A stretch of DNA of 64,000 bases from Photobacterium jeanii (GTDB lineage: Bacteria > Pseudomonadota > Gammaproteobacteria > Enterobacterales > Vibrionaceae), in the NCBI RefSeq assembly GCF_001650345.1, contig NZ_LVHF01000015.1, forward strand, positions 75,524 through 139,523, given 5' to 3'. The notes below the pieces were generated by a model. The model did not search any database and had not been told where the DNA came from. It worked only from the letters and a program-made list of their open reading frames with translations. How positions within the stretch are numbered: the first letter of the stretch is position 1; the number at the start of each line of letters is the position of its first letter. Both the position numbers and the translations under genes were made by a program. Positions 17,619 through 26,871 of this stretch are shown here, in pieces.

Positions 17619-17684
17619 CACAGGTGATCTGGTTAGACTGTGCAGCCGATAATTAGCTGTTTGTCATTAACGAGGTCACCTGTG
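17619..17684 (+). promoter_or_regulatory. Inverted repeat that could mask the dinF start
   Basis: CACAGGTGA (17619-17627) is the exact complement of TCACCTGTG (17676-17684). The second arm ends with the proposed GTG start codon at 17682 and lies right after the CGAGG ribosome site. If transcribed, the stem would cover the start. Confidence 0.4.
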
Positions 17685-19031
17685 CTTGCTGCTCTTAGGG
17701 ATAAATCCCTCCATCTTCAAGTTTTTGCTTTGGCACTGCCGATGGTGCTCTCCAATATTACGGTTCCCTTGTTGGGGCTGGTGGATGCAGCGGTGATCGG
17801 TCACCTCGACCATGCTTGGTATCTGGGCGGGGTTGCCGTGGGGGGCACCATGATCAATGTGACTTTCTGGCTGCTCGGTTTCTTACGGATGGCGACCACA
17901 GGGCTTAGCGCCCAAGCTTATGGCGCGAATGACAAAAACGCCCAAGCCAGTACCTTCCTCCAAGGGTTAACCTTGGCGTGGCTGTTAGCCCTGATCTTGA
18001 TTGTGCTTCACAAGCCTGTGGCGACCATGATTTTTCATTTCAGTACCGCTAGTGAGCAGGTCAAGCTGTACGCTGAACAATACTTCGCGATCCGGATTTG
18101 GGGCGCGCCAGCCGCATTGGCGAACTTTGTGATCATGGGCTGGTTGCTGGGCAGCCAAAACGCCAAAGCCCCAATGTGGTTACTGATCGTCACTAATGTA
18201 GTCAATATCGCTTTGGATGTTCTATTCGTACTGGGCTTAGGTTGGAAAGTTCAGGGGGCGGCAGCTGCTTCTGTGGTAGCGGATTACAGTGGGATGGCAC
18301 TAGGGTTATGGTTTGTCTCTCGCCAATGGATAGTCCAAGCATTGCCTGCGGTGCGTGAGCGTTTAAGCAGTGTCCGTCAGGGGCTAGGGCGGTTGCTGAA
18401 ACTCAATCGCGATATCTTTCTTCGCAGTTTGTGTTTGCAGCTAACTTTTACTTTTATGACGTTCTACGGTGCGACCTTGGGCGATAATACGGTCGCGGCT
18501 AATGCGGTACTGATGAGCTTTCTGATGCTGGTGTCGTACGCGATGGATGGTTTTGCCTATGCGATGGAAGCCTTAGTTGGCAAAGCGATTGGTGCTCGTA
18601 ATCGTGATGAGCTTGGTCGCTATTTGGTCGGCACCACGTTCTGGAGTTTGATCATCTCCTTGCTACTCACTTTGGCATTCACGGTTTTTGGCGGCCAAAT
18701 CGTGGCACTGATCTCTGATATTCCCGCCGTGCAGCAAGAAGCGGCGCATTACTTACCTTGGTTGGCGGCGGTGCCGTTAGTGGCGATGTGGTGCTTTTTG
18801 TTGGATGGTATTTTCATTGGTGCCATCCGAGGCAGAGAAATGCGCAATAGCATGTTTGTAGCAACCTGTTGTTATTTCATTATTTGGTGGCTACTGAGTG
18901 GCTATGGTAACCATGCTTTATGGGGTGCAATGCTCGGATTTATGGCGATGCGAGGAGTGGGGCTAGCGATTATTTTCGCCTACCAGTGGCAAAAAAATAT
19001 TTTTCTGGAAACCGCCAGTAGCAACAATTAG
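17682..19031 (+). CDS. dinF: MATE-family transporter of the DinF type
   Basis: Twelve-helix multidrug/oxidised-compound exporter. The N-terminal ALPMVLSNITVPLLGLVDAA and VIGHLDHAWYLGGVAVG match DinF rather than NorM-type MATE proteins. I chose GTG 17682 (449 residues): a CGAGG site lies 6 bases upstream, and the N-terminus then has the family length. GTG 17640 is an in-frame alternative (463 residues). In E. coli, and from memory in V. cholerae, dinF lies near lexA; here the cox cluster separates them, and no SOS box is seen upstream. Confidence 0.85.
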   Translation: MLAALRDKSLHLQVFALALPMVLSNITVPLLGLVDAAVIGHLDHAWYLGGVAVGGTMINVTFWLLGFLRMATTGLSAQAYGANDKNAQASTFLQGLTLAWLLALILIVLHKPVATMIFHFSTASEQVKLYAEQYFAIRIWGAPAALANFVIMGWLLGSQNAKAPMWLLIVTNVVNIALDVLFVLGLGWKVQGAAAASVVADYSGMALGLWFVSRQWIVQALPAVRERLSSVRQGLGRLLKLNRDIFLRSLCLQLTFTFMTFYGATLGDNTVAANAVLMSFLMLVSYAMDGFAYAMEALVGKAIGARNRDELGRYLVGTTFWSLIISLLLTLAFTVFGGQIVALISDIPAVQQEAAHYLPWLAAVPLVAMWCFLLDGIFIGAIRGREMRNSMFVATCCYFIIWWLLSGYGNHALWGAMLGFMAMRGVGLAIIFAYQWQKNIFLETASSNN

Positions 19032-19135
19032 TTAGAATTATTCAACTGGAACTGGCGCTTTTTTCATCAATAAATGCTACTCATCTGGATTTTGTTGTGT
19101 TTAAAATATGCACAATTATCATCTGGGTGAATGTA

Positions 19136-19525
19136 ATGAAGAACACGTTTTTTGTGGTATTACTGGCGTTAGCCAGCCTGTTGACAGCGCCGCACGCGTT
19201 AGCCAGTAAACAAACCAAAACCTTAACGGTGACGGCAACGGCATATAACTCGGTGCGAGCACAAACCAACGCCAACCCAAGCATTGCTGCATGGGGTGAC
19301 CGTTTAAAGCCGGGCATGAAGGTGATTGCGGTATCGCGTGACTTGCTCAATATGGGAATCAAGCACGGTACTAAGGTGAAGATCTCTGGTCTACCAGGTG
19401 AATATGTGGTGTTGGATAAAATGAACAAGCGCTGGAGCCGCAAGATTGATATCTACATGGGCAAGGATATACAAGCCGCAAAGAACTGGGGACGTCGTAA
19501 AGTGACCATCACTTGGGTTGGTTAA
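19136..19525 (+). CDS. Secreted 3D-domain protein
   Basis: 129 residues with a clear signal peptide (about 1-22, ending ALASKQ), then a double-psi beta-barrel 3D domain. The TVTATAYNS start, WGDRLKPGMKVIAVSRDLL and the final LDKMNKRWSRKIDIYMG fit the 3D family, with conserved acidic residues related to the MltA lytic transglycosylase C-terminal domain. It could bind or act on cell-wall material; no catalytic proof is visible. ATG 19136 was chosen because the signal peptide begins there; the upstream in-frame ATG 19097 adds an unlikely extension. Confidence 0.75.
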   Translation: MKNTFFVVLLALASLLTAPHALASKQTKTLTVTATAYNSVRAQTNANPSIAAWGDRLKPGMKVIAVSRDLLNMGIKHGTKVKISGLPGEYVVLDKMNKRWSRKIDIYMGKDIQAAKNWGRRKVTITWVG

Positions 19526-19587
19526 AGCCACTAAAGCGAGCGGAAGAACGTTCTACCTCACTTGCTAAAACCGCCCCACAAGACCAT

Positions 19588-19617
19588 AAAAAAGCCGCAT
19601 CATGATGCGGCTTTTTT
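19588..19617. terminator. Bidirectional terminator between the 3D-protein gene and nfuA
   Basis: A perfect 15+15 palindrome with arms GCCGCATCA/TGATGCGGC flanked by A6 and T6. It serves both converging genes. Confidence 0.93.
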
Positions 19618-19649
19618 GCTATCTATCGCGGCTTGGCAGCCTCTACGAC

Positions 19650-20234
19650 TTAGTAGTAAGAGTGCTCACCACGTGCGTGTTCAGTCACGTCACGTACACC
19701 CGTTAGCTCGCCTTCAAATTGCGCTAGCAGTTCTTTCTCGATGCCTTCTTTTAGCGTTACATCGACCATAGAACAACCGTTACAACCGCCACCAAATTGT
19801 AGAATCGCAATGCCATCTTCAGTGATTTCGCTCAGTGATACGTGACCACCGTGACCTGCAAGTTGTGGGTTCACTTGAGTTTGGATCACGTAATCAACGC
19901 GCTCCATCAGTGGTGCATCGTCAGACACTTTACGCACTTTCGCATTCGGTGCTTTAAGTGTTAGCTGAGAGCCCATTTTATCGGTTACAAAGTCGATTTC
20001 TGCGTCTTCTAGGAATGGCAGGCTTAGTTCGTCAACGTAAGCGGCGAACAGGTCGAATTCGATTTTAGTGTCGGTTGCTTCTACTGCTTCTGGTGGGCAG
20101 TAAGATACGCCGCACTCTGCGTTCTGGGTGCCCGGGTTTACCACGAACACACGGATATTAGTTCCCTCAGGCTGTTGGGCAAGTAGTTTGCCAAAGTGCT
20201 GCTGAGCGTTTTCAGAAATTGTAATCATAGACAC
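19650..20234 (-). CDS. nfuA: Fe-S cluster carrier protein NfuA
   Basis: Carries and delivers [4Fe-4S] clusters to target enzymes, notably under oxidative stress or iron starvation. It has 194 residues: an N-terminal degenerate A-type (IscA-like) domain of about 100 residues, then the Nfu domain with the cluster ligands C151 and C154 in GGGCNGCSM. Full length matches E. coli NfuA (191). It lies 118 bases downstream of comF in the same direction. Confidence 0.96.
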   Translation of the reverse strand: MSMITISENAQQHFGKLLAQQPEGTNIRVFVVNPGTQNAECGVSYCPPEAVEATDTKIEFDLFAAYVDELSLPFLEDAEIDFVTDKMGSQLTLKAPNAKVRKVSDDAPLMERVDYVIQTQVNPQLAGHGGHVSLSEITEDGIAILQFGGGCNGCSMVDVTLKEGIEKELLAQFEGELTGVRDVTEHARGEHSYY

Positions 20235-20352
20235 GACGTAATACCTGACTTATTTAGTAAGCTTTAATTCTATTCTACTCTTAGTCGACCTTTCTATCAC
20301 CCCCAAATCGTCACTACCATGATTTGAGCACAGTTTTGGCTGCTTTTTGTGA

Positions 20353-21048
20353 TCACTTCACCATCGGGGTATAGCAGACACAATAAATGTCTATTTGCTG
20401 TACACCATGGCTTTTCAAAAGCTTAGTTAAAGTTGCGGCGGTGCTACCTGTCGTCACCACGTCATCAACAATCGCCACATGGTCCGGCAAATTTTTTTCA
20501 GTTAAGGCAAAAGCGTGCTGCAAATTACGTTGTCGTTCACGACGAGTGAGCTGTTTTTGTCTTTGAGTGGGCTTGATTTGGCGAAAACCGAGGGGCATGA
20601 CTTGGCTACCTGTGTGCTCGGCGATGGCCCAAGCTAGTGCGGTACTTTGATTGAAGCTGCGCCATAAACGACGTCGAGGGTGAAGCGGTACCGGTAGCAA
20701 TACAGGGGCGGGCTCTGGGATGTGCTGCGCGAGTTGCTTACCTAGCTGGTGGGCAAGCCAAAACTGACCGCTGAATTTGCAGTTTTGTATCCACTGTTGC
20801 AATGGTGGTCGGTACTCACCAAGGCGGTATAAGCGCTGCCACGGTGGCGGGGTTGTTAAGCATTGGCCACAACCATTCGTTGGGTTGAGGGTGGTGGCAC
20901 CACAGCGATGGCAATAGGGTGGTTGGGGGAGTTGGTTAAGGCAGTGCTGGCACCAACCCGTTTCGTGTGAGGCGAGCGGGAGCTGACATAACTGACAGCG
21001 CTGGTTGGTCCAACCGAATATTGACCTCATCGTGAAACGGGATAACAT
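20353..21048 (-). CDS. comF: ComF-family phosphoribosyltransferase-like protein
   Basis: 231-residue ComF/GntX homologue associated with DNA uptake and use. An N-terminal zinc-ribbon-like region carries many Cys pairs (CQLC, CQHC, CHRC, CGQC), followed by a type I phosphoribosyltransferase fold with the PRPP-type motif VAIVDDVVTTGSTAATL near the C-terminus. Divergent from bioH, as in enterobacteria. The start is uncertain: ATG 21048 or ATG 21030, neither with a strong ribosome site. Confidence 0.9.
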   Translation of the reverse strand: MLSRFTMRSIFGWTNQRCQLCQLPLASHETGWCQHCLNQLPQPPYCHRCGATTLNPTNGCGQCLTTPPPWQRLYRLGEYRPPLQQWIQNCKFSGQFWLAHQLGKQLAQHIPEPAPVLLPVPLHPRRRLWRSFNQSTALAWAIAEHTGSQVMPLGFRQIKPTQRQKQLTRRERQRNLQHAFALTEKNLPDHVAIVDDVVTTGSTAATLTKLLKSHGVQQIDIYCVCYTPMVK

Positions 21049-21090
21049 CCAAGGTTCACTCTTAGTGGCGTTAGGTAAAAGGAAGTGTAA

Positions 21091-21873
21091 ATGACAAGCA
21101 AGCTACATTGGCATACTGAAGGTCAAGGTTCGGATCTGGTTCTCATTCATGGTTGGGGAATGAATGGGGCAGTATGGCAGCAACTCCTGCCGTTGCTAAC
21201 GCCACATTACCGAGTTCATTGTGTAGATTTACCCGGTTATGGTCACAGTTCATCCATTGATGGCGTTTCTGTTGAAGAAATGGCACATCTGTTGCTTGAA
21301 TATTCGCCAGCATCTGCAACTTGGTTAGGATGGTCCTTGGGTGGTTTGGTTGCTACTCAAGCGGCATTATTGGCACCGGAGCGAGTAACACGCTTGGTGA
21401 CAGTCGCCAGTTCTCCCAAGTTTGCGGCTGACAGTACCACATCGTGGCGAGGCATTAAGCCTCAAGTGTTAGCGGATTTTCAGCAGCAGCTACAAGATGA
21501 TTTTCGTTTGACCGTCGAGCGTTTCATGGCGTTACAAGCCATGGGGAGCCCAACGGCGAGACAAGACATCAAGTTGCTGAAGCAAGCGGTACTTTCGCGT
21601 CCATCGCCTCACCCTGAGGCCTTAAGTGCAGGGTTGAAGCAATTGGCCGACGTCGATTTACGTCCTCTGGTGGCGAAAATTCAGCAGCCTTGGTTGCGGA
21701 TGTATGGTCGTTTGGATGGGTTAGTACCAGTGAAAATTGCTCAGGAGCTCGATACATTGGCACCGCAATCGCAACGGCAAGTGTTTGCCGCGGCATCGCA
21801 CGCGCCCTTTATTTCGCACCCGGCAGAGTTTACGCAAGCATTGCGTGAATTTCTCGACCAGCCCGATGATTGA
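21091..21873 (+). CDS. bioH: Pimeloyl-ACP methyl ester carboxylesterase BioH
   Basis: Alpha/beta hydrolase that removes the methyl group from pimeloyl-ACP methyl ester in biotin synthesis. It has 260 residues. The nucleophile S82 is in GWSLGG, the acid is in GRLDGLVP (about 208) and the catalytic His is in ASHAPF (about 236), matching the E. coli S82/D207/H235 triad. An AAAAGGAAG ribosome site precedes ATG 21091. Confidence 0.95.
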   Translation: MTSKLHWHTEGQGSDLVLIHGWGMNGAVWQQLLPLLTPHYRVHCVDLPGYGHSSSIDGVSVEEMAHLLLEYSPASATWLGWSLGGLVATQAALLAPERVTRLVTVASSPKFAADSTTSWRGIKPQVLADFQQQLQDDFRLTVERFMALQAMGSPTARQDIKLLKQAVLSRPSPHPEALSAGLKQLADVDLRPLVAKIQQPWLRMYGRLDGLVPVKIAQELDTLAPQSQRQVFAAASHAPFISHPAEFTQALREFLDQPDD

Positions 21874-21968
21874 TATGCCGAGGTGGCACTTAACAAAAAA
21901 TTAAACTTCTGTTAATTACCGCCGATAAATCTATTCGTGGAGTTGCTCTACATTATTGAGAGGCCATA

Positions 21969-22346
21969 ATGACAGTAGGAACTGTGGGGAATAGCCCAAC
22001 CTATTCTCCGGCAACGTTAAAATCTCAGGCTGCGGTCTCAGCTCAAGCTGAAGGAAGGAATCATGCAGTCGCTGGCGATCCAAAAGGAGCGGTCGCCGAG
22101 ACAACGGTGTCAATCTCAGAAGAAGCGAAACAGAAACTCGCAGCGGATGCTAAGCAAAATGCTGCGGAAGGAAAAGTGCCGGAAGGTGAGTCGAAAGAAC
22201 CAAGCAAGCTTGAATCACTCACTTACGGTGCGCTGGGTATGGATCACCCTAAGGATGTTGAGAAGCAGTCCGACGAGTATTATACCGCCGGTCAAGTTTT
22301 GTCAGCAGTGGGAACCATTGGTGCGGTATTACTAGCATTGGCTTAA
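21969..22346 (+). CDS. Small hypothetical protein downstream of bioH
   Basis: Not recognised. 125 residues with a hydrophilic, Ala/Glu/Lys-rich body and a hydrophobic C-terminal segment (GQVLSAVGTIGAVLLALA) that could be a tail anchor or single membrane helix. The stretch VSISEEAKQKLAA resembles short motifs seen in several secreted or flagella-related bacterial proteins, but that is too weak for a function. A GAGAGG ribosome site precedes the ATG. It lies 41 bases upstream of another unrecognised gene; the pair may be an operon conserved at this locus. Confidence 0.65.
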   Translation: MTVGTVGNSPTYSPATLKSQAAVSAQAEGRNHAVAGDPKGAVAETTVSISEEAKQKLAADAKQNAAEGKVPEGESKEPSKLESLTYGALGMDHPKDVEKQSDEYYTAGQVLSAVGTIGAVLLALA

Positions 22347-22387
22347 GGCGATACAGTCTGGGCTGATGCGCAAGGAGTGTTATCAGC

Positions 22388-22852
22388 GTGATTGTGTCAC
22401 CGACCAGTGCAGGTGCACCAACCATAGCGCCATCCGTTAACCCGCCGACCGAACAGGTCGCGCGGGATAATCGCGTTCGCGAAAAGATTGTGCCGACCAC
22501 AGAAAGTGCTGCCACCCCGCGCGAAAAGCCCCTCACCAGCGAAGAAAAACAACTCAAGAAGCCATCATGGGATCCAAGTGAGCACCCAGATTACAGCGAG
22601 TTGTCTGAGAACCTTGAGCAGCAGTACGGTTACCAAGACGATCTTGAAAAGCTGGTAAAAGCCCTGTCGGCCGATACCTACCTAAAAGACTCGCAAGAGC
22701 TGGGTTACTCGATGCACATTAAGTTGCCGCGTGATTTGCTCGATGAGTTAGAAAAGATCAGTACCACCGAACGCACCAAAGGGGTGGTGGCGCATCACTA
22801 TGCGCAATCGACGATTCCCAATCCGCCAACTGACTATCTGGTTGTGCTCTGA
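22388..22852 (+). CDS. Small hypothetical protein upstream of tex
   Basis: Not recognised. 154 residues from a GTG start with AAGGAG about 10 bases upstream. The N-terminal ~60 residues look disordered (Pro/Thr/Lys/Glu-rich). The remainder contains acidic, probably helical segments (SELSENLEQQYGY, DLEKLVKALSADTYLKDS) and a C-terminus TDYLVVL. No signal peptide or membrane helix is visible. It is convergent with tex across a shared terminator. Confidence 0.65.
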   Translation: MIVSPTSAGAPTIAPSVNPPTEQVARDNRVREKIVPTTESAATPREKPLTSEEKQLKKPSWDPSEHPDYSELSENLEQQYGYQDDLEKLVKALSADTYLKDSQELGYSMHIKLPRDLLDELEKISTTERTKGVVAHHYAQSTIPNPPTDYLVVL

Positions 22853-22906
22853 GGCAATCAGTTTTTGAAGCTTGAGTTATCAAGCGTGATGCCAGTGACC
22901 GAACAA

Positions 22907-22940
22907 TAAAAAAGCCTTTCTCAATGAGAAAGGCTTTGTT
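22907..22940. terminator. Bidirectional terminator between the hypothetical gene and tex
   Basis: A 13-bp perfect stem (22911-22923 with 22925-22937, arms AAAGCCTTTCTCA/TGAGAAAGGCTTT) with A-rich and T-rich flanks. Confidence 0.9.
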
Positions 22941-22964
22941 GTCTTAACCCTAGGTTATGTAAGG

Positions 22965-25322
22965 TTATTTCTTCGCTTTGGCAAATGCAGCAGCAAATGC
23001 GCCGCCCATTGCACCACCGATTGCACCATTGGCATTGTTACCACCAGAGCGATTATTTTGTTGGTGATTACTGTGCTGGCGATTGCCCTGATGGCGTGAT
23101 TGATCTTGAGATTGACGCTGCGGTTTACGCGCTGGCTTTTCTTGCCCAGGTTCATCGCTTAAACGCATGCTCATACCAATACGCTTGCGCTGCAAATCGA
23201 CTTCCATCACTTTCACTTTCACGATGTCGCCTGCTTTGACTACTTCGCGTGGATCAGAAACAAACTTGTCAGACAGCGCTGAGATATGAACAAGACCGTC
23301 TTGGTGAACACCGACATCAACGAAGGCACCAAAGTTGGTTACATTGGTGATCACCCCTTCCAGTACCATACCCGGCACCAAATCTTTCACTTCGTGAACG
23401 CCTTCGGCAAAGGTCGCAGTCTTAAACTCAGGGCGTGGATCACGACCCGGTTTATCAAGCTCGCTGATAATATCGGTAACGGTTGGGAGACCAAAGGTCT
23501 CGTCGGTGTAGTCCGCCGCTTTTAGGCCACGCAAGAACTCGCTGTTACCAATAATGGCATCAAGCGGTTTGCTGTTGTTAGCTGCAATGGCTTTGACCAC
23601 AGCGTACGACTCAGGGTGAACCGCTGAACTATCGAGTGGGTTCTTGCCGTCCATGATGCGTAGGAAACCGGCACACTGCTCAAACGCTTTTGGCCCTAAG
23701 CGCGCCACTTTCTTCAAGGTTGTGCGGCTTTCAAAGCGACCATTTTCATCGCGGTAATCCACCACGTTTTGCGCGATGGTTTTGCTCAAACCTGCCACGC
23801 GAGTCAGTAGGGCGGCGGAAGCGGTATTTACATCCACACCAACGGCATTTACACAGTCTTCTACTACCGCATCTAGGCGTTTCGCGAGCATGCTTTGGCT
23901 AACATCGTGTTGATACTGACCGACACCAATGGCTTTCGGGTCGATTTTCACCAGCTCAGCCAGCGGGTCTTGCAGACGGCGACCAATGGATACTGCGCCG
24001 CGGATAGAGACGTCCAGATCAGGGAATTCGTTCGCTGCCAGTTCAGATGCTGAGTACACCGATGCACCAGCTTCGCTCACCATGACGCTCTGAACTTTAA
24101 GGTTGTTGTCTTTAAGCAACTTGGCGACAAAGGCATCTGTTTCACGTGAAGCAGTACCGTTACCAATCGCGATCAGATTCACTTGGTGTTTGGTGATCAA
24201 GCCTAATACCGTCGCTTCCGATTGTGCGACTTGGCGTTGTGGTTGGTGAGGGTAAATGGTCGCGATATCTAGCAGCTTACCCGTAGGGTCAATCACCGCG
24301 ACTTTACAGCCGGTACGCAAACCTGGGTCTAGCGCGAGCGTAGTACGCGGGCCAGCAGGTGCAGCCATTAGCAGATCTTTTAAGTTGTCAGCAAATACCT
24401 GCATCGCGCCATCTTCGGCTTTATCGCGCAGGGTGCTCATCAGCTCGGTTTCCATGTGCATCAGGATTTTGATGCGCCATGCCCAACTGATCACTTGTTT
24501 ACGCCAAGTGTCGGCAGGTTGAGTACCTAGCGTCACGCCATAGTGGTCGGCAATAATGACTTCGCAGTAAGAGCCGCGTACGCCTTCTTCTTGGCTAGGG
24601 TCAGCATTGAGTGACAGTTGCAAGATGCCTTCGTTACGACCGCGGAACATGGCTAGGGCACGGTGTGAAGGGACATTTTTTAGTAGCTCATCGTGCTCGA
24701 AGTAATCTTTGAATTTGGCACCTTCTTGCTCTTTGCCGTCGATAACGCGCGATGACAGTTCCGCGTTTGTTTGTAGGTGACGACGGATTTTATCGAGCAG
24801 TGCGGCATCTTCAGCGAAACGCTCCATCAGAATGGCACGAGCACCATCCAGTGCTGCTTTGCTATCCGCGATCCCTTTATCGGCATCAATATATTGGCTT
24901 GCGGCGGCTTCTGGCTCAAGCTCTGGTTGTTGCCAAAGGTTATCGGCAAGCGGCTCAAGACCCGCTTCAATCGCGATTTGGCCTTTGGTGCGGCGTTTCT
25001 GTTTGTACGGTAGGTACAAATCTTCAAGGCGGGTTTTGCTATCAGCGCCAAGGATATTCGCTTCCAGTTCAGCGGTGAGCTTGCCTTGCTCATTGATGGC
25101 TTTCAAAATCACTTGGCGGCGGTCATCAAGCTCACGCAAGTAACCTAAGCGTGATTCAAGGTTACGCAATTGGGTATCGTCCAATCCGCTGGTAACTTCC
25201 TTACGGTAACGGGCAATAAAAGGAACCGTGTTACCGTCATCTAACAGAGTGACTGCGGCAGTGACTTGCTCAACACGAACGCTGAGTTCGTTGGCAATCA
25301 TCTGGTTGATAGCGTTGTTCAT
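22965..25322 (-). CDS. tex: Tex-family transcription accessory protein
   Basis: RNA-binding factor that acts on transcription elongation complexes. It has 785 residues: an N-terminal helical Tex domain, a YqgF/RNase H-like domain with [14 protein letters not shown], tandem helix-hairpin-helix elements ([19 protein letters not shown]) and a C-terminal S1 domain (about 650-725, [21 protein letters not shown]). The C-terminal ~55 residues are a Gln/Asn/His/Gly-rich low-complexity tail. It lies downstream of greB in the same direction. Confidence 0.95.
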   Translation of the reverse strand: MNNAINQMIANELSVRVEQVTAAVTLLDDGNTVPFIARYRKEVTSGLDDTQLRNLESRLGYLRELDDRRQVILKAINEQGKLTAELEANILGADSKTRLEDLYLPYKQKRRTKGQIAIEAGLEPLADNLWQQPELEPEAAASQYIDADKGIADSKAALDGARAILMERFAEDAALLDKIRRHLQTNAELSSRVIDGKEQEGAKFKDYFEHDELLKNVPSHRALAMFRGRNEGILQLSLNADPSQEEGVRGSYCEVIIADHYGVTLGTQPADTWRKQVISWAWRIKILMHMETELMSTLRDKAEDGAMQVFADNLKDLLMAAPAGPRTTLALDPGLRTGCKVAVIDPTGKLLDIATIYPHQPQRQVAQSEATVLGLITKHQVNLIAIGNGTASRETDAFVAKLLKDNNLKVQSVMVSEAGASVYSASELAANEFPDLDVSIRGAVSIGRRLQDPLAELVKIDPKAIGVGQYQHDVSQSMLAKRLDAVVEDCVNAVGVDVNTASAALLTRVAGLSKTIAQNVVDYRDENGRFESRTTLKKVARLGPKAFEQCAGFLRIMDGKNPLDSSAVHPESYAVVKAIAANNSKPLDAIIGNSEFLRGLKAADYTDETFGLPTVTDIISELDKPGRDPRPEFKTATFAEGVHEVKDLVPGMVLEGVITNVTNFGAFVDVGVHQDGLVHISALSDKFVSDPREVVKAGDIVKVKVMEVDLQRKRIGMSMRLSDEPGQEKPARKPQRQSQDQSRHQGNRQHSNHQQNNRSGGNNANGAIGGAMGGAFAAAFAKAKK

Positions 25323-25376
25323 CCGTTGTATCTCTTGGTGTTAATCGTAATCGCCTCCATTCTACGGAGGATTTGA

Positions 25377-25405
25377 AGGCTGACAAGTTAAGACTCTGTC
25401 AGCCT
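25377..25405. repeat. Inverted repeat between greB and tex
   Basis: AGGCTGACA (25377-25385) and TGTCAGCCT (25397-25405) are perfect 9-bp arms with an 11-base loop. Read on the minus strand the tail is only weakly T-rich, so it could be a poor greB terminator or an attenuating structure ahead of tex. A small CCTCC/GGAGG hairpin lies alongside (25354-25370). Confidence 0.5.
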
Positions 25406-25445
25406 GTCTCGATGATGCGTTGGTGTAATGGCAGAGTTGTATGGC

Positions 25446-25916
25446 TTATTGGTAGCGGATGCTATTTACAAACCAAAGCTTGCGACCTTGTGGTGTATTA
25501 ACTTCAAACTCTTCATCGACTTCTTTCTTTAGCATGGCACGCGCCATGGGTGAATCTATCGAAATGTAGTCGTTACGCCCGTAAATTTCATCGGGGCCGA
25601 CAATTCGAAAAGCCTTGCTGTCGCCTGCTTCGTTTTCGATTTCAACGAATGCGCCAAAGAAAACTTTGCCGTCTTGCTGCGGTGAGTAGTCAACCACTTG
25701 AAGCACTTCCAGTCGTTTGCGCAGAAAGCGTACCCGACGGTCGATCTCACGCAGCCGTTTTTTGTTGTACTGGTAGTCAGCGTTTTCACTGCGGTCACCA
25801 AGGCTCGCCGCCCAAGTGACTTTCTTGGTGACTTCTGGACGTTCTTGATACCACAAGAAATCCAGTTCATTTTTAAGCTTGTCGAAGCCTTCGCGAGTGA
25901 TTAAATTGGTTTTCAT
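25446..25916 (-). CDS. greB: Transcription elongation factor GreB
   Basis: Rescues backtracked RNA polymerase by stimulating transcript cleavage. It has 156 residues: an N-terminal coiled-coil (MKTNLITREGFDKLKNEL and the acidic tip region DRSENADYQYNKKRLREID) and a C-terminal FKBP-like domain. I chose ATG 25916 because GreB homologues begin MKTxLIT and a GGAAAG ribosome site precedes it; the open frame continues upstream but without family sequence. It is divergent from ompR. Confidence 0.95.
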   Translation of the reverse strand: MKTNLITREGFDKLKNELDFLWYQERPEVTKKVTWAASLGDRSENADYQYNKKRLREIDRRVRFLRKRLEVLQVVDYSPQQDGKVFFGAFVEIENEAGDSKAFRIVGPDEIYGRNDYISIDSPMARAMLKKEVDEEFEVNTPQGRKLWFVNSIRYQ

Positions 25917-26081
25917 GTTCTTTCCTGACCATGAGGCGATGGATGCGAAAATGTGTCGCGAGAATGTCGTTATAGTGGAACGCAATCTTTGCGAGGTCAA
26001 TTGGAAGCACGGGTCGACATACCCAGTAACAATTTAGCTCACAATTTGACGGCGATTTTCAGCTGAGGTCAGAGGGAGTCG

Positions 26082-26115
26082 AGTAATATAGCTAACGTGA
26101 TGTAGTAATATCGCT
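26082..26115. repeat. 22-base-phased direct repeat upstream of ompR
   Basis: AGTAATATAGCT (26082-26093) and AGTAATATCGCT (26104-26115) match at 11 of 12 positions. They are spaced 22 bp, about two helical turns, so both copies face the same side of the DNA. They lie 34 bases or more upstream of the ompR ATG and could be a dimeric regulator site. Confidence 0.55.
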
Positions 26116-26148
26116 CGATAACAGCTTCTATGCAGATAAGGTAAAAAT

Positions 26149-26868
26149 ATGCAGGAAAATTTTAAGATTCTGGTTGTTGATGATGACATGCGTCTGCGTG
26201 CTTTACTGGAACGTTACTTGTCTGAGCAAGGTTTTCAGGTACGCAGTGTTGCCAACGGCGAGCAAATGGATCGCTTGTTGTCGCGTGAGACTTTCCACCT
26301 GATGGTATTGGATTTGATGTTACCGGGTGAAGATGGTTTATCGATCTGTCGTCGTCTCCGTAACGCCAATAACATGCTGCCTATTTTGATGCTGACTGCT
26401 AAAGGCGATGAAGTTGACCGTATCGTTGGGTTGGAAGTCGGTGCTGACGATTACCTACCGAAACCATTTAACCCACGTGAACTGCTAGCCCGTATTCGCG
26501 CAGTGTTGCGTCGCCAGACGATTGAAGCGCCGGGTGCCCCAAGTGTTGATAGCAAGGTGATTGAGTTTGGTGAATTCCGCTTAAACTTAGGTACCCGTGA
26601 AATGTTCCGTGGCGAAGAATCAATGCCGCTGACCTCTGGTGAGTTTGCCGTACTGAAAGCCTTGGTGACCAATGCGCGAGAGCCGATGTCACGAGATAAG
26701 CTGATGAACATGGCTCGTGGTCGTGAATACTCCGCGATGGAGCGCTCGATTGACGTTCAAATTTCTCGCTTGCGTCGCATGGTCGAGGAAGATCCGAGTC
26801 GTCCGCGTTACATCCAGACCGTATGGGGTTTGGGTTATGTGTTCGTACCTGACGGTAACGAGGCGTAA
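26149..26868 (+). CDS. ompR: Osmolarity response regulator OmpR
   Basis: DNA-binding response regulator of the EnvZ-OmpR system controlling porins and other envelope genes. 239 residues: receiver domain with D11/D12, phosphorylation site D55 (VLDLMLPGEDG) and K105 (PKPFNPREL), then a winged-helix domain with RSIDVQISRLRRMVE. The AAGGTAAAA ribosome site is about 9 bases upstream. It abuts envZ. Confidence 0.97.
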   Translation: MQENFKILVVDDDMRLRALLERYLSEQGFQVRSVANGEQMDRLLSRETFHLMVLDLMLPGEDGLSICRRLRNANNMLPILMLTAKGDEVDRIVGLEVGADDYLPKPFNPRELLARIRAVLRRQTIEAPGAPSVDSKVIEFGEFRLNLGTREMFRGEESMPLTSGEFAVLKALVTNAREPMSRDKLMNMARGREYSAMERSIDVQISRLRRMVEEDPSRPRYIQTVWGLGYVFVPDGNEA

Positions 26869-26871
26869 GTG

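Noticed and set aside
17629-17645. CTG...CAG near the dinF start as a possible SOS box
   Set aside because: The spacing is 11 bases, not the 10 required for a LexA box, and the interior is not A/T-rich.
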